A DNA stretch of 64,000 nt from Rossellomorea arthrocnemi (GCF_904424705.1 NZ_CAJGBF010000005.1:124001-188000); one strand, 5' to 3'; positions 50,102 through 60,979 are shown, counted from the first letter of the stretch. Numbers and translations: made by a program. The notes: generated by a model not told the origin, from the letters alone.

Positions 50102-50968
50102 TTAATTTCTCTCACAAAACACCATACGATCCTTCCCATTGATGTCATGAACAACTTCTGTTTCCGCATCAGGGAAGGTCGCGCGCAGCAAGTCCGCAAC
50201 TGTTTCTCCCTGACCCACTCCGACTTCGAAACCGATCAGGCATTTTTCTTTCATGACAAGAGGCAGCTCATCCATAAAGCGTTTATACAGATCATAGCCG
50301 TCTTCCCCGCCAAACAGAGCGAGTTCAGGTTCGTGTCCGATCACGACATCTGATAGGGACTCGCGATCCGTCAGTGGGATATAGGGCGGGTTGGATAATA
50401 GAATATCCAGCTTCACTCCGTCTTCGATCAATGGCTTCAACAGATCTCCTTCAAAGAAGCGGACATCCGCTCCGAGTCTCGCACTATTATCCTTGGCAAC
50501 AGCCAGTGCTTCTGGAGAAATATCGACGGCCATCATCTCAATAGGAAGCCGGTCTGATTCCAGTTTCAACGTCACTGCAATCGCACCGCTTCCCGTCCCG
50601 ACATCGACAGCCTGCAAGGGTTTGTCTACAGTACGGAACAGCTTCTTTATCTTCTCCACCCCATAATAAATGAGCTCCTCCGTTTCCGGTCTTGGAATCA
50701 GCACATGCTCATTCACCACAAATTCCCGGCCATAAAACTCCTCAGTCCCGATGATATACTGGATCGGTACCCCACCTACATGTTTCCGGATCCCCGCCCG
50801 AAACTCTTCCCATTTCTCTTGAGGGACGGACCTCCTCTGTTCAGCCAACAGCTGTGACCGTGACAATCCTGCTAAATGCCGCAAGTAGATTTCTCCCACA
50901 TTTTCATCACGGCCATGTTCGACTAAAAAAGAAGAAGCCCATTTCAGGGCTTCAAATACCGTTACCAT
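50102..50968 (-). CDS. prmC: Release factor glutamine methyltransferase PrmC
   Basis: 288 residues. The N-terminal helical domain (1-90) is followed by the Rossmann methyltransferase: VDVGTGSGAIAVTL near 118 (SAM) and the catalytic NPPYIP near 190. It methylates the GGQ Gln of release factors. It follows prfA by 2 bases, so they are one operon. Inside the N-terminal domain, codons R-S-V-P-Q (about residues 45-50) coincide with an exact copy of the dispersed 14-mer (50821-50834), in a variable linker. Confidence 0.95.
   Translation of the reverse strand: MVTVFEALKWASSFLVEHGRDENVGEIYLRHLAGLSRSQLLAEQRRSVPQEKWEEFRAGIRKHVGGVPIQYIIGTEEFYGREFVVNEHVLIPRPETEELIYYGVEKIKKLFRTVDKPLQAVDVGTGSGAIAVTLKLESDRLPIEMMAVDISPEALAVAKDNSARLGADVRFFEGDLLKPLIEDGVKLDILLSNPPYIPLTDRESLSDVVIGHEPELALFGGEDGYDLYKRFMDELPLVMKEKCLIGFEVGVGQGETVADLLRATFPDAETEVVHDINGKDRMVFCERN
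50821..50834 (+). repeat. Dispersed 14-mer inside prmC
   Basis: GAGGGACGGACCTC, exact, on the plus strand and therefore antisense to prmC. It is one of four copies that lie within coding sequence. Confidence 0.9.
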
Positions 50969-50970
50969 GA

Positions 50971-52041
50971 CTATTCTTCCAATCTTTCCAGAAGTTTGGA
51001 TTGATCTTCGATGATCAATGCATCAATGACTTCATCCATCTTTCCTTCAAGGATTTGATCAAGCTTCTGGATCGTCAAGCCGATGCGGTGATCCGTGACG
51101 CGGTTTTGTGGGAAATTATACGTACGGATACGCTCGGAACGGTCACCGGTACCAACGGCAGATTTACGATTCGCATCGTATTCTGCTTGGACTTCACGCT
51201 GGAATTTATCGTACACACGAGCACGCAATACTTTCATTGCTTTCTCTTTGTTTTTGATTTGTGATTTTTCATCCTGGCATGATACTACAACACCTGTCGG
51301 GATATGCGTTAGACGCACGGCAGACATGGTGGTATTAACACTTTGTCCTCCCGGGCCGCTGGATGCGAATGTATCGACACGGATATCTTTATCGTGGATA
51401 TCCACTTCGACTTCTTCTGCTTCAGGCAGGCAGGCAACCGTTGCCGTCGACGTATGAATACGACCGCCGGATTCAGTTTCAGGTACACGTTGCACACGGT
51501 GTGCCCCGTTTTCATATTTCATTTTGGAAAATGCACCATTTCCGTTGATCATAAAGATGATCTCTTTGTACCCACCGACACCAGTGGAGTTCGCTTCCAT
51601 GACTTCAATCTTCCAGCCTTGGGCTTCCGCAAAGCGACTATACATGCGGTATAAGTCACCGGCAAACAGAGCAGCTTCATCTCCACCTGCAGCACCACGA
51701 ACCTCCATGATTACGTTCTTATCATCGTTCGGGTCTTTGGGAATCAATAATATCTTCAGTCGGGCTTCCAACGCTTCGATTTGCTCTTCAAGCTCGGAAA
51801 CTTCTTCTTTCACCATTTCACGCATATCAGCATCAAGCTTATCATCCAGCATCGCCTTCGCGTCTTTATACTGTCCGGTCAATTCTTTATATTCTCGATA
51901 TGCTTCTACCGTAGCTTGGATGTCTGATTGTTCTTTTGAATAATCTCTTAGCTTCTTTGGGTCATTCACAATTTCTGGATCACTCAATAGTTCATTTAAC
52001 TTATCATAGCGATCTTCCACTGCTTGTAAACGATCGAACAC
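50971..52041 (-). CDS. prfA: Peptide chain release factor 1
   Basis: 356 residues. Codon-recognition PxT-type region and the GGQ motif in [23 protein letters not shown] near 230-250 are clear; [22 protein letters not shown] near 190 is typical RF1. It ends translation at UAA/UAG. First gene of the prfA-prmC operon. Confidence 0.97.
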   Translation of the reverse strand: MFDRLQAVEDRYDKLNELLSDPEIVNDPKKLRDYSKEQSDIQATVEAYREYKELTGQYKDAKAMLDDKLDADMREMVKEEVSELEEQIEALEARLKILLIPKDPNDDKNVIMEVRGAAGGDEAALFAGDLYRMYSRFAEAQGWKIEVMEANSTGVGGYKEIIFMINGNGAFSKMKYENGAHRVQRVPETESGGRIHTSTATVACLPEAEEVEVDIHDKDIRVDTFASSGPGGQSVNTTMSAVRLTHIPTGVVVSCQDEKSQIKNKEKAMKVLRARVYDKFQREVQAEYDANRKSAVGTGDRSERIRTYNFPQNRVTDHRIGLTIQKLDQILEGKMDEVIDALIIEDQSKLLERLEE

Positions 52042-52144
52042 AGCTATTCACCTCAAATTTTAATCCATAACAGTCTAATTATATTATATGGTGTATGGAA
52101 ACACAAGGAAGATCGGGAATGGGGATGAGGGGAGCATGTATGTA

Positions 52145-52170
52145 AAGGGGAAGCGGACAGGGCTTCCCCC
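52145..52170 (-). terminator. Terminator of the YhcN/YlaJ-like gene
   Basis: GGGGAAGC and GCTTCCCC pair around GGACAGG; the minus-strand U-tract is short (TTT). Confidence 0.65.
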
Positions 52171-52176
52171 ACTACC

Positions 52177-52629
52177 TTATCTCTCGGTGATTTTTACATT
52201 GATATCATATCGGGGAATTGCTTTTTGTAATTTGTCCTTTAACATGGCTTCCTCTTTATCCGTTTCGGCCATGTTCATCTCTTTCTTCGTATGAGCCGTC
52301 ACCCACATTTGATTACCATTAATCCATACTTCATCCGGCTGGAATTTAGAATTCTCCCTTACCACTTCACGGGCTTTGTCTTCATAAACACCCGTTGTCG
52401 TGGATGTCGTACCTGGTGAATCCGTCAGGTTAGGGAAATTGGGATTTTGATCGGTGATTTCCCGTACACTTTCATCCTGGCGCTTATCCATCTCCGACTT
52501 ACGGTTATCAATGAAACGGGTTCCGCCACTATCATTATGCACTCCGTATTCCGACTCCTGATTCACACCACACGCTGTAATCAAAAGAAAGAAAACAGTA
52601 AAAGATAAAGCTAACAGTATTTTTTTCAT
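52177..52629 (-). CDS. YhcN/YlaJ-family sporulation lipoprotein
   Basis: 150 residues from the ATG at 52629, behind AGGAGGTG. Lipoprotein signal with LLITAC (Cys about 21). The mature domain carries DKAREVVRENSKFQPDEVWINGNQMWVTAHT, typical of the spore-associated YhcN/YlaJ fold, and ends in a basic helix and IPRYDINVKITER. B. subtilis relatives are forespore-expressed inner-membrane lipoproteins. Stands alone between prfA and tdk. Confidence 0.8.
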   Translation of the reverse strand: MKKILLALSFTVFFLLITACGVNQESEYGVHNDSGGTRFIDNRKSEMDKRQDESVREITDQNPNFPNLTDSPGTTSTTTGVYEDKAREVVRENSKFQPDEVWINGNQMWVTAHTKKEMNMAETDKEEAMLKDKLQKAIPRYDINVKITER

Positions 52630-52728
52630 GCTTTCACACCTCCTGATAGTAGGTTTTCCTGGAGGGTGGTGGTTATGCACTGGTCTGGGTTGAGATGTCG
52701 ATGAGCTCAGAGGGAATATATGTAAAAA

Positions 52729-52756
52729 TACGCAAATAATAAAAAAATGACGCAAA
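52729..52756. repeat. Short phased (TG)ACGCAA pair
   Basis: TACGCAAAT at 52729 and TGACGCAAAT at 52748 have their CGC cores 20 bp apart, the same spacing as in the arrays at 8825 and 41228. The remaining gap 52630-52945 holds only the tdk terminator. Confidence 0.6.
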
Positions 52757-52907
52757 TCCGGTCTCTGCAGACGGCTTTGAGTATACAACATCTAATCTTA
52801 ACGTGACTAAATCACTGCTTCATATAAGAAAAAGATACAAAGAATCTTCCTGTTTTGAATCAAACCGGCAAAATTTTAGTCAAGCAACCTAATTTGCCCA
52901 TAAAAAA

Positions 52908-52935
52908 AACAAAGCCCCAAACCTGAGACTTTGTT
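52908..52935 (-). terminator. Terminator of tdk
   Basis: AACAAAG and CTTTGTT pair around CCCCAAACCTGAGA, with an A-run on the left as the minus-strand U-tract. Confidence 0.65.
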
Positions 52936-52945
52936 CAAAAGAAAT

Positions 52946-53557
52946 TTATACTTCCTTCACCATATCCGGAGTCACACTCATCCCAGTCGGTACTTCATGA
53001 TGATGGCGGCATCTTGGCTCATAGGCCTCGGATGCCCCGACGAGGATGACAGGATCATCGTAACAAGCCGGTTCACCATTGATCAGGCGCTGAGTCCGGC
53101 TTGCCGGAGAGCCGCAGACGGCGCAAACAGCTTGAAGCTTGGTCACTTGTTCAGCAATGGACATCAAGTCTGGCATCGGTCCGAATGGTTCCCCACGGAA
53201 ATCCTGGTCAAGACCTGCGAGAATGACACGGTAACCGCTATTTGCTAATTTCTGGACAACTTCGACGATGCCTTCGTCAAAAAATTGAACCTCATCGATT
53301 GCAACGACATCCACCTCTGGATTCAGGTCATCAAGGATTATGCTTGATTCCTCAACTGCTTTGGCGATAACAGAGGTACCATTATGAGATACAACCGACT
53401 CATCGCTATAGCGATTATCTAGTTTTGGCTTATACACAGCAATTTCTTGTTTGGCAAATTGAGTGCGTCGGACCCGGCGGATCAGTTCCTCGGATTTCCC
53501 TGAGAACATGCTGCCGCAAATGACTTCTACCCAACCCGTTTGTTTCATGACATACAC
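52946..53557 (-). CDS. tdk: Thymidine kinase
   Basis: 203 residues starting with GTG at 53557 (MYVMKQTGW), with AAGGAGAGG 7 bases upstream; the later ATG would lose the conserved start. P-loop [14 protein letters not shown] near 17, DEVQFF near 90, and a zinc site from CAVCGSPA and CRHHHEV near 145-190. Type II thymidine kinase of the nucleotide salvage pathway. Confidence 0.96.
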   Translation of the reverse strand: MYVMKQTGWVEVICGSMFSGKSEELIRRVRRTQFAKQEIAVYKPKLDNRYSDESVVSHNGTSVIAKAVEESSIILDDLNPEVDVVAIDEVQFFDEGIVEVVQKLANSGYRVILAGLDQDFRGEPFGPMPDLMSIAEQVTKLQAVCAVCGSPASRTQRLINGEPACYDDPVILVGASEAYEPRCRHHHEVPTGMSVTPDMVKEV

Positions 53558-53693
53558 GAAAGCGCCTCTCCTTCCTTACACAATGATCTATAAAAAACAG
53601 CCTGGCTGTTAGTGAAAACGGACTAGTCTTTAGTATAAAGCATTCCTTTATGTACGGGAATAATGCTCAGAATCCGGTAATTTGGCAGAAAAA

Positions 53694-53790
53694 AAGAGGC
53701 ACAGCTCAATTGGAACTGCCTCTATTTCTTCAACCATTTGCTTTAAACGAAATAAAAAACAGGCAAGCATGAAGATCCTTGCCTGTTTTT
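53694..53790 (-). terminator. Two tandem terminators between tdk and rpmE
   Basis: AAAACAGGCAAG / CTTGCCTGTTTT (53757-53790) is strong and lies after rpmE; AGAGGCA / TGCCTCT (53696-53725) is weaker. T-tracts are present both ways. Together they occupy much of the 310-bp gap 53558-53867. Confidence 0.8.
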
Positions 53791-53867
53791 CTAATAGAAG
53801 AGAAGGAGCGACCCGAATCATTCGTACCTAAGCACAAAGGAGTTCGATGCGGCCTTCTGGCTCTTCA

Positions 53868-54080
53868 TTATTGTTGTTGGTTTTTAAGACCGTATTTTTT
53901 GTTGAAACGGTCAACACGTCCACCAGCGTCAGCGAATTTCTGACGGCCTGTGTAGAATGGATGGCATTCAGAACATACCTCAACGCGCATTTCTTCCGCT
54001 ACAGAACCAGTTTCAAATTCGTTACCGCAAGCACAGCTAACTTTGATCGTGTTGTACTTAGGATGAATTCCTGATTTCAT
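53868..54080 (-). CDS. rpmE: 50S ribosomal protein L31, zinc-binding type
   Basis: 70 residues from the ATG at 54080 (MKSGIHPKY), behind AAGGAG; the in-frame ATG three codons earlier lies in the ribosome site. The Cys set CACGNEF and [13 protein letters not shown] makes this the zinc-ribbon (C+) paralogue used under zinc-replete conditions. The C-terminal tail is slightly longer than in B. subtilis (66). Confidence 0.96.
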   Translation of the reverse strand: MKSGIHPKYNTIKVSCACGNEFETGSVAEEMRVEVCSECHPFYTGRQKFADAGGRVDRFNKKYGLKNQQQ

Positions 54081-54216
54081 TACTTTCATCTCCTTCCGCC
54101 CTGAATCATCTGAAACAGAGTAATTTATTACGAAGATATATGTGATATGAGCATAAGCATGAGAGTTATAGCCAGCCCCTTACCACATCCAGTTTTTTAA
54201 AAACACATTGACACTA

Positions 54217-54245
54217 TTATAACAAGGACAAGGAATATTTGCAAC
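54217..54245 (-). promoter_or_regulatory. Sigma-A promoter of rpmE
   Basis: On the minus strand TTGCAA (54240-54245), 17-bp spacer, TATAAT (54217-54222). It gives a leader of about 130 bases before rpmE. Confidence 0.75.
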
Positions 54246-54302
54246 CTGTAAAATTGGAAGTTTCCGACATCCATTACTTCAAAATATCATTCGATTACTA
54301 GA

Positions 54303-55565
54303 TTAACGCTTCTTGGACTCTTCTGTCAACACATTGAAAAACTCTTCATTCGTCTTTGATTGCTTCAGCTTACGCATCAGTTTTTCGGCGAAATCAGGCT
54401 GATCCGACATGGCTTTGCGGATTGCCCACAGTTTTTCAAGATGATCAGGTTTGATGAGAAGTTCTTCACGACGCGTTCCGGAACGACGGATATCGATGGC
54501 CGGGAAAATGCGTCGTTCTGCAAGAGAACGGTCAAGGTGAAGTTCAAGATTTCCGGTTCCTTTGAATTCTTCATAGATGACATCATCCATGCGGGATCCT
54601 GTATCGACAAGGGCCGTTGCAAGAACAGTCAAGCTTCCACCCTCTTCAATATTACGGGCAGCCCCGAAGAATCGCTTCGGACGGTGGAATGCTGCAGGGT
54701 CAATACCACCGGAAAGTGTTCGTCCACTTGGAGGAATGACCAGGTTATACGCACGAGCCAGACGAGTGATACTATCCATAAGAATGATGACATCACGCTT
54801 GTGTTCCACTAACCGCATGGCGCGCTCAAGAACAAGCTCTGCCACTTTGATGTGGTTCTCAGGCACTTCATCAAATGTAGAGCTAACGACTTCCGCTTCT
54901 ACGGAGCGTTCGATATCCGTTACTTCCTCTGGTCGCTCATCAATTAGAAGGATGATTAATTCCGCTTCCGGATGATTGGTTGTAATCGAATTGGCGATCT
55001 CTTTGATCAGCATCGTCTTACCGGCTTTTGGCGGGGCTACGACTAAGCCACGTTGTCCAAAACCGACTGGTGCGATAAGATCCATGACACGGGTGGAAAT
55101 TTTATTCGGTGTCGTTTCAAGCTTCATTTGACGGTCAGGGTATAAAGGCGTCAAGCCGGGAAAATGCACGCGCTCTTTCGCAGAATCCGGCTCTTCTCCG
55201 TTCACCATTTCAACATGAAGCAATCCGAAATAACGCTCGTTTTCTTTCGGCGGACGTACTTTCCCCGAAACTTTATCCCCGTTACGTAAATCAAAACGAC
55301 GAATTTGTGATGCAGAAATATAAATATCCTCAGAGCTCGGAGAATAGTTGATCGGTCGCAAGAAACCAAATCCTTCTGATTGGATGATCTCAAGGACACC
55401 TTCCATGAAGAAAAAGCCTTCTTGTTCTGCACGAACTTTAAGGATAGCGAATATTAATTCTTTTTTTGTTAATTTACTATAATAAGAAACTTTGTATTGT
55501 TTGGCTAGCTCGTAAAGCTCTTTCAGCTTCATATTTTCTAAGCTAGAAATTGTTAACTCTTCCAT
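54303..55565 (-). CDS. rho: Transcription termination factor Rho
   Basis: 420 residues. RNA-binding cold-shock-like domain (about 50-125, with EGFGFLRP), then the RecA-type ATPase: VAPPKAGKTMLIKEI near 175 (Walker A), LLIDERPEEVTDIERSV near 206, Walker B IILMDSITRLARAYN near 260. Hexameric RNA helicase that ends untranslated transcripts. Full length. Confidence 0.97.
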   Translation of the reverse strand: MEELTISSLENMKLKELYELAKQYKVSYYSKLTKKELIFAILKVRAEQEGFFFMEGVLEIIQSEGFGFLRPINYSPSSEDIYISASQIRRFDLRNGDKVSGKVRPPKENERYFGLLHVEMVNGEEPDSAKERVHFPGLTPLYPDRQMKLETTPNKISTRVMDLIAPVGFGQRGLVVAPPKAGKTMLIKEIANSITTNHPEAELIILLIDERPEEVTDIERSVEAEVVSSTFDEVPENHIKVAELVLERAMRLVEHKRDVIILMDSITRLARAYNLVIPPSGRTLSGGIDPAAFHRPKRFFGAARNIEEGGSLTVLATALVDTGSRMDDVIYEEFKGTGNLELHLDRSLAERRIFPAIDIRRSGTRREELLIKPDHLEKLWAIRKAMSDQPDFAEKLMRKLKQSKTNEEFFNVLTEESKKR

Positions 55566-55640
55566 TATGACACCACGCTTTATTAATTTGTCCTACTTTA
55601 AAATAAATCTTTGTTGATATTTTCCACAAGAGAGTAGTGG

Positions 55641-55740
55641 TGATTTCCGCGGGGTGGGCGGTGAGCCTCCTCGGCACATGTGGGGTCTCACCTGTCCCAC
55701 TTTTTCCGCAGGAGTCAAGCACCTTCCGCTCACAAATCAA
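55641..55740. repeat. Dispersed Bacillaceae-type hairpin repeat (single copy)
   Basis: The stretch pairs with itself: GCGG with CCGC, GTGGGC with GTCCCAC and GGTGAG with CTCACC around the loop CCTCCTCGGCACATGTGGGG. From memory, this ~100-bp element (AGCGGAAGGTGCTTGACTCC on the minus strand) recurs in intergenic DNA of many Bacillaceae; not verified here. It lies upstream of rho in the otherwise gene-free 55566-56065. Confidence 0.7.
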
Positions 55741-55985
55741 CTTTTTAATAATCTCTCTCACTAATAATTGTCTCTCTTTCAGAAAAGAGCCAAAATCGGG
55801 TAGTTTTTTCTAGAAATGAAGAAATAAGTTGAAGCATAAAAATAAAGAAAAAATGCTGAAGATAAAAACCTTATCTATTGTAACCATACTTTCAATCAAG
55901 AATCAATGTCTGGGTAAAAAAAGGAAGGTATTTTTGTAGATAGGCAGCATTTTTTCACCTATGAAGAAAAAAGTGAGTGATAAGA

Positions 55986-56016
55986 GCGGGAACGGGCAGG
56001 TGCTCTGCCCGTCCCT
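55986..56016 (-). terminator. Hairpin beyond the glpX stop
   Basis: GGGAACGGGCAG pairs with CTGCCCGTCCC (one bulge) around GTGCT. There is no U-tract, so termination is uncertain. Confidence 0.55.
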
Positions 56017-56065
56017 TTCTCTTATATAAGAAGAGTTGGTTTCTCTCTCAATTTGGATCTGTCTA

Positions 56066-57028
56066 TTATTTCATGACCAGGTTTGGCTTTTTTTGAAGAC
56101 TGTGGCGTCCGTCGATGAATCGGACGGTACCTGATTTCGCACGCATGACAACTGAATGAGTCAGACCGTATGCTCCTTTGAGTTGGATCCCTCTCAATAG
56201 TTCTCCATCTGTTACACCTGTTGCAGCAAAGATGGCATCGTCACCGCATACCAGGTCTTCCATTCGAAGGATCTTGTCCACATCAAGCCCCATACTGATA
56301 CAACGCTTCAGCTCTGCATCGTTCTGTGGCAGAAGCTTTCCTTGAATTTCTCCGCCTAAGCATTTCAAAGCAACGGCTGCAAGAACTCCCTCAGGCGCAC
56401 CACCGGATCCGAACAGAATATCGACACCCGTATGATCGAATGCTGTATTCATGGCACCTGCCACATCACCATCATTGATCAGCTTGATGCGGGCACCCGC
56501 TTCTCTCAGCTGCTGGATGATGTGTTCATGACGGGGACGATTCAAGACAGTCGCTACAACGTCTTCAATGTCCTTGTTCTTCGCCTTCGCAACGGCTTTG
56601 AGATTATCGATGACGGAAGCGTTGATGTCGATTTCCCCGACCGCTTCCGGTCCAACTGCGATTTTATCCATATACATATCCGGTGCATTCAGTAGGTTTC
56701 CGTGGTCTGCCACCGCGAGTACCGCCAGTGCATTCCAGCCTCCGGAAGCAACGATGTTCGTTCCTTCCAACGGATCGACAGCTACATCGACACGCGGTCC
56801 GTAGCCTGTCCCTAATTTTTCACCAATATAAAGCATTGGAGCTTCATCCATTTCCCCTTCACCGATGACAACCGTTCCCTTCATCGGTACGGTATCGAAC
56901 ACATCGCGCATGGCGGAAGTTGCAGCGTCATCTGCTTCATCCTTCTTTCCGCGACCCATCCAGCGGGCTGATGCAAGGGCAGCCCCCTCTGTTACTCGAA
57001 CTAGCTCCATTGATAAACTTCTTTCCAT
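56066..57028 (-). CDS. glpX: Fructose-1,6-bisphosphatase class II (GlpX)
   Basis: 320 residues. Class II FBPase motifs: [13 protein letters not shown] near 56, [14 protein letters not shown] near 87 (metal binding) and [22 protein letters not shown] near 195. Removes the 1-phosphate for gluconeogenesis. Sits between murAB and rho as in B. subtilis. Confidence 0.95.
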   Translation of the reverse strand: MERSLSMELVRVTEGAALASARWMGRGKKDEADDAATSAMRDVFDTVPMKGTVVIGEGEMDEAPMLYIGEKLGTGYGPRVDVAVDPLEGTNIVASGGWNALAVLAVADHGNLLNAPDMYMDKIAVGPEAVGEIDINASVIDNLKAVAKAKNKDIEDVVATVLNRPRHEHIIQQLREAGARIKLINDGDVAGAMNTAFDHTGVDILFGSGGAPEGVLAAVALKCLGGEIQGKLLPQNDAELKRCISMGLDVDKILRMEDLVCGDDAIFAATGVTDGELLRGIQLKGAYGLTHSVVMRAKSGTVRFIDGRHSLQKKPNLVMK

Positions 57029-57299
57029 GTATATAGCCTCCCGGGTTCCCTTTTGTTTTACAATATTCTTAAATTGTATAACATATTGACAGATTTATTG
57101 TAACACATTAAGGCGGTTTGAGAGACTTTTTTTCGAAAAAAGTAGGACATAATGGCACGAGTTAGCATTAATTCCTGGTAATAGAGTAAATAGTTCTCTA
57201 AAACTGTTCCTAATAGCGAGCAGTGGTTGATTGTCTACTATTTATAAATGAGAGAAAATAAAGCTCTCTCAAAATTCAATAAACGTTTTACTTAATGCC

Positions 57300-58583
57300 C
57301 TACGACTTCATCTGTTCCAATTCTTCCGCGGACATTTTTTCGCGCCAGATGGTGGCACCAAGGCCTTCGAGTTTGGCAACCAGATCGCTGTATCCGCGAT
57401 CGATGTGTTCGAGACCGGTTACTTCGGTAACTCCTTCGGCCATTAAGCCGGCGATGACAAGGGCGGCTCCTGCACGGAGGTCGCTTGCCTTCACTTTGGC
57501 ACCCTGCAATTGGACAGGACCGTTGACGATGGCGGAGCGTCCTTCGACTTTGATCGTTGCATTCATTCTTCTCAGCTCATCGATATGCTTGAAACGGGCT
57601 GAATAGATGGTATCCGTTACGACGGCAGAGCCTTCTGCACGATTCAATAACGTCGTGAACGGCTGTTGCAGATCGGTTGGGAATCCTGGATAAACCAGCG
57701 TTTTTACATCCACCGATTTAAGCTTGTCCGCTCTGCCGATATAGATTTGGTCGTCATTCGTTTCAACAGGCACTCCCATTTCACGGAGTTTGGCAATGAC
57801 CGATTCCATATGTAACGGGATGACATTGTCGACGAGAACACCTTTTCCAACTGCGGCGGCAAGGATCATAAAGGTACCTGCTTCGATACGGTCAGGTATG
57901 ATGGTATGACGGCAGCCGTGAAGCTCATCCACCCCATCTATCCGGATGACATCGGTACCGGCTCCCTTGATCTTCGCACCCATATTACTTAATAAAGTTG
58001 CGACATCAATGATCTCAGGCTCTTTTGCTGCGTTCTCAATAATCGTTCTTCCTTTTGCACGGACCGCTGCAAGCATGATGTTGATCGTGGCACCAACACT
58101 GACAACATCAAGGTAAATCCGGGCACCCCTTAATTCATCTGCGCGCAGGTAGATTGCACCCTGTTCATTGGTCACCTCTGCTCCAAGGGCCTCAAATCCT
58201 TTAATATGTTGGTCGATCGGACGTGGACCGAGATGACATCCACCTGGCAGCCCGATGACCGCTTTTTTGAAACGTCCCAGCATCGCCCCCATTAAATAAT
58301 AGGAAGCACGAAGCTTTTTCACCTTCCCGCTTGGTAAGGGCATGGACACCATTTGACTTGGATCTACACTCATATCCCCATCTTCCAATGTGACTGAACC
58401 ACCGATCTCTTCTAAGAGATCTTTCAGCGTCCTTACATCTGAGATGTCTGGTAACCCTTCGATTGTGACTGGCGAATCAGCAAGAATGGTTGCCGGGATC
58501 AAGGCTACCGCACTGTTTTTGGCCCCACTGACTTTAATGGTTCCTTCAAGGGGATAACCTCCTGCAATTTTTAGCTTTTCCAT
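57300..58583 (-). CDS. murAB: UDP-N-acetylglucosamine 1-carboxyvinyltransferase MurAB (MurZ)
   Basis: 427 residues from the ATG at 58583 (MEKLKIAGG) behind GGAAGGGAG. Catalytic Cys in [17 protein letters not shown] near 117; [10 protein letters not shown] near 230. Second MurA paralogue; MurAA at 24017 has GGCAIGSRP instead. Position between glpX and tal matches B. subtilis murAB. It may supply backup or stress-specific activity. Confidence 0.96.
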   Translation of the reverse strand: MEKLKIAGGYPLEGTIKVSGAKNSAVALIPATILADSPVTIEGLPDISDVRTLKDLLEEIGGSVTLEDGDMSVDPSQMVSMPLPSGKVKKLRASYYLMGAMLGRFKKAVIGLPGGCHLGPRPIDQHIKGFEALGAEVTNEQGAIYLRADELRGARIYLDVVSVGATINIMLAAVRAKGRTIIENAAKEPEIIDVATLLSNMGAKIKGAGTDVIRIDGVDELHGCRHTIIPDRIEAGTFMILAAAVGKGVLVDNVIPLHMESVIAKLREMGVPVETNDDQIYIGRADKLKSVDVKTLVYPGFPTDLQQPFTTLLNRAEGSAVVTDTIYSARFKHIDELRRMNATIKVEGRSAIVNGPVQLQGAKVKASDLRAGAALVIAGLMAEGVTEVTGLEHIDRGYSDLVAKLEGLGATIWREKMSAEELEQMKS

Positions 58584-58756
58584 ATTAAACTCCCTTCCAC
58601 TGTTCATTGATGGGGAATTCACCACACCAAAAACAAAAAGGATTATTTTTCCAACAGAAGACGTTCTAAGAAGTATTGTCTACTAGTGTATACATAATTC
58701 GTCAAAACATGTATAGGATAACCGAATTTTTTTCCTTTAGACCGATTATCCTACTA

Positions 58757-59398
58757 TCAGCGGTTGTTCCAATCATTCAGAAACGCATCGATCCCTTTAT
58801 CGGTTAATGGATGCTTGAACAATTGCTTTAATACTTTAAGAGGAACGGTTGCAATGTGAGCCCCTCTTAATGCCGCTTCCGTAATATGCTGCGGATGGCG
58901 TGTCGAAGCCGCGATGATTTCCGTTTCCAGACCGTGTATGGCAAAGATCTCAGCAATCTGGGAGACCAGTTCCAGACCGTCATGACCGATATCATCTAAC
59001 CTTCCTAAAAAAGGTGACACATATGTCGCTCCGGCACGAGCCGCTAAAAGCGCTTGGTTTGCACTGAAAATCAGCGTGACATTTGTCTTGATCCCTTCTT
59101 TAGCAAAAGTAGATGCAGCCGTCAGACCATCTGGGGTCATTGGCAGCTTCACTGTAATATTTGGCGCTATCTTTGCAAGCTCCCTGCCCTCTTTGATCAT
59201 ACCTTCCGCATCTGTGGCGATAACTTCAGCACTTACAGAACCAGGGACTAAATCTGTGATTTCTTTTAACCGATCTTCAAATGTTACGTCTTTTTCTTTC
59301 GCTACAAGCGACGGATTCGTCGTCACTCCTGATAGAATACCCCATTCAAATGCTTCCTTGATTTCACTCATGTTTGCTGTATCTATGAAAAACTTCAT
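58757..59398 (-). CDS. tal: Transaldolase
   Basis: 213 residues from the ATG at 59398 ([13 protein letters not shown]), the family start; the open frame extends 12 codons upstream without a better ribosome site. The Schiff-base Lys lies in [12 protein letters not shown] near 85, and [26 protein letters not shown] near 110. Small-subunit (TalC/FSA-like) transaldolase of the pentose phosphate pathway. Confidence 0.93.
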   Translation of the reverse strand: MKFFIDTANMSEIKEAFEWGILSGVTTNPSLVAKEKDVTFEDRLKEITDLVPGSVSAEVIATDAEGMIKEGRELAKIAPNITVKLPMTPDGLTAASTFAKEGIKTNVTLIFSANQALLAARAGATYVSPFLGRLDDIGHDGLELVSQIAEIFAIHGLETEIIAASTRHPQHITEAALRGAHIATVPLKVLKQLFKHPLTDKGIDAFLNDWNNR

Positions 59399-59450
59399 TT
59401 TCTCTACCCCATTTTCGACAAAATTTTCAATCATCTTTTAATGAACGGAA

Positions 59451-59493
59451 GGGACTGACCCAAAAGGTATCAACCCTCTCCTGGTGCAGTCCC
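59451..59493. other. GGGACTG/CAGTCCC inverted repeat between fbaA and tal
   Basis: GGGACTG (59451) and CAGTCCC (59487) pair across 29 bases. With GGAAAG/CTTTCC near 59527-59560 this forms terminator-like structure past fbaA, without clear U-tracts. Confidence 0.4.
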
Positions 59494-59577
59494 ATCCTAC
59501 AGCTTCATTCTTTTTCTACCACATAAGGAAAGCCGCTAATCTATCGAGACGGACTTTCCATACATTACCTGTCTATA

Positions 59578-60435
59578 TTACGCCTGGTTAGAAGAACCGA
59601 ATTCGCGCATTTTACCAGCAACCGTCGCTTTGATCGCTTCACGAGCAGGTCCCATATATTTACGTGGATCATATACTTCTGTATCAGCTGCAAGCACTTC
59701 GCGTACCGCTTTAGCAGAAGCAATTTGATTTTCAGTGTTTACGTTGATTTTAGCCGTACCGTAAGAAATCGCTTTTTGGATATCTTTTGTAGGGATTCCA
59801 GTTCCGCCATGAAGCACTAATGGAACACCAGTAGCTGCTCCGATTTCTTCCATCTCTTTAAACCCAAGGTTTGGTTCACCTTTGTAAGGACCGTGAACAG
59901 AACCAAGAGCAGGTGCAAGAGTATCGATACCCGTACGCTCTACCAATTCTTGACACTCTTTAGGGTCTGCATAAATAACACCGTCTGCCACTACGTCATC
60001 TTCTTGTCCACCGACTGTTCCAAGTTCAGCTTCAACAGAAACGCCTTTAGAGTGAGCATACTCAACCACTTTAGAAGTGATTTCAATGTTCTCCTCGAAA
60101 GGACCGTGAGAAGCGTCGATCATAACAGATGTGAAACCTGCATCGATTGCTTCTTTACATTTGTCATAGCTTGAACCGTGGTCAAGGTGGATCGCAACAG
60201 GAACTGTGATGTTTAAGTCTTCCATAAGACCTTCAACAATTTTCACAACTGTTTTGAAGCCGCTCATGTAACGGGCAGCACCTTCAGATACACCAAGGAT
60301 GACAGGTGATTTTTCTTCTTCAGCTGCTTGCAGGATCGCTTGAGTGAACTCAAGGTTATTCAGGTTGAATTGACCTACCGCATAGCTTTTTTCTTTTGCT
60401 TGAATAAGCATGTCTTTCATTGAAACTAAAGGCAT
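59578..60435 (-). CDS. fbaA: Fructose-bisphosphate aldolase class II
   Basis: 285 residues. Zinc ligands in [14 protein letters not shown] near 80-90 and LHGGTGIPT near 208; the Asp/Glu set [14 protein letters not shown] near 106. Cleaves fructose-1,6-bisphosphate in glycolysis. Strong GGAGG site. It follows spo0F in the same direction, as in B. subtilis. Confidence 0.97.
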   Translation of the reverse strand: MPLVSMKDMLIQAKEKSYAVGQFNLNNLEFTQAILQAAEEEKSPVILGVSEGAARYMSGFKTVVKIVEGLMEDLNITVPVAIHLDHGSSYDKCKEAIDAGFTSVMIDASHGPFEENIEITSKVVEYAHSKGVSVEAELGTVGGQEDDVVADGVIYADPKECQELVERTGIDTLAPALGSVHGPYKGEPNLGFKEMEEIGAATGVPLVLHGGTGIPTKDIQKAISYGTAKINVNTENQIASAKAVREVLAADTEVYDPRKYMGPAREAIKATVAGKMREFGSSNQA

Positions 60436-60616
60436 AGTTATTTCCTCCTTTTATTCAGTCAGTGAACCATTTTGGTATAAATGGTGGTGTTATTTATAGC
60501 ACCTTGTGACATTGTTTACAATTTCACTTGTATCATACCAAAACAGAATTGATTTTACCAACTGCAGAGGTGAAATGTTAAAAATACTACTATTTTCACT
60601 ATTCAAACAACAACTA

Positions 60617-60979
60617 TCAAACTGGAATATACTGTTTGACTGCCTGTCTGATATCGTCAATATCAAAAGGCTTCGCAAAATGAGTAAGCGCTCCCAAGTC
60701 CTTTGCCTCCTGGATCATGTCGAGTTCTCCGTATGCCGTCATGATAATCACACGGATATCTGCATCCTTCTGCTTCATCCGTTTCAGGATTTCAATCCCA
60801 TCCATTCCAGGAATTTTCATATCCAGTAAAACCAGATCAGGGGAATGCTTATCTACGATTTCAAGAGCCTGTATTCCGTTCGCAGCTTGAAATGTTTGGT
60901 AGCCTTCCTTTTGTAACACTTCATTTAATAGAATTCTAATACCAAATTGATCGTCTACAATCAGAATTTTCTCATTCAT
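60617..60979 (-). CDS. spo0F: Sporulation phosphorelay response regulator Spo0F
   Basis: 120 residues from the ATG at 60979 ([11 protein letters not shown]). Single receiver domain: DDQ near 10, phospho-acceptor Asp54 in [12 protein letters not shown], Thr in IMTAYGE near 82, Lys in FAKPFD near 104. It has no output domain. It passes phosphate from sporulation kinases to Spo0B. AAGGGGACT is the probable ribosome site. Confidence 0.96.
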   Translation of the reverse strand: MNEKILIVDDQFGIRILLNEVLQKEGYQTFQAANGIQALEIVDKHSPDLVLLDMKIPGMDGIEILKRMKQKDADIRVIIMTAYGELDMIQEAKDLGALTHFAKPFDIDDIRQAVKQYIPV

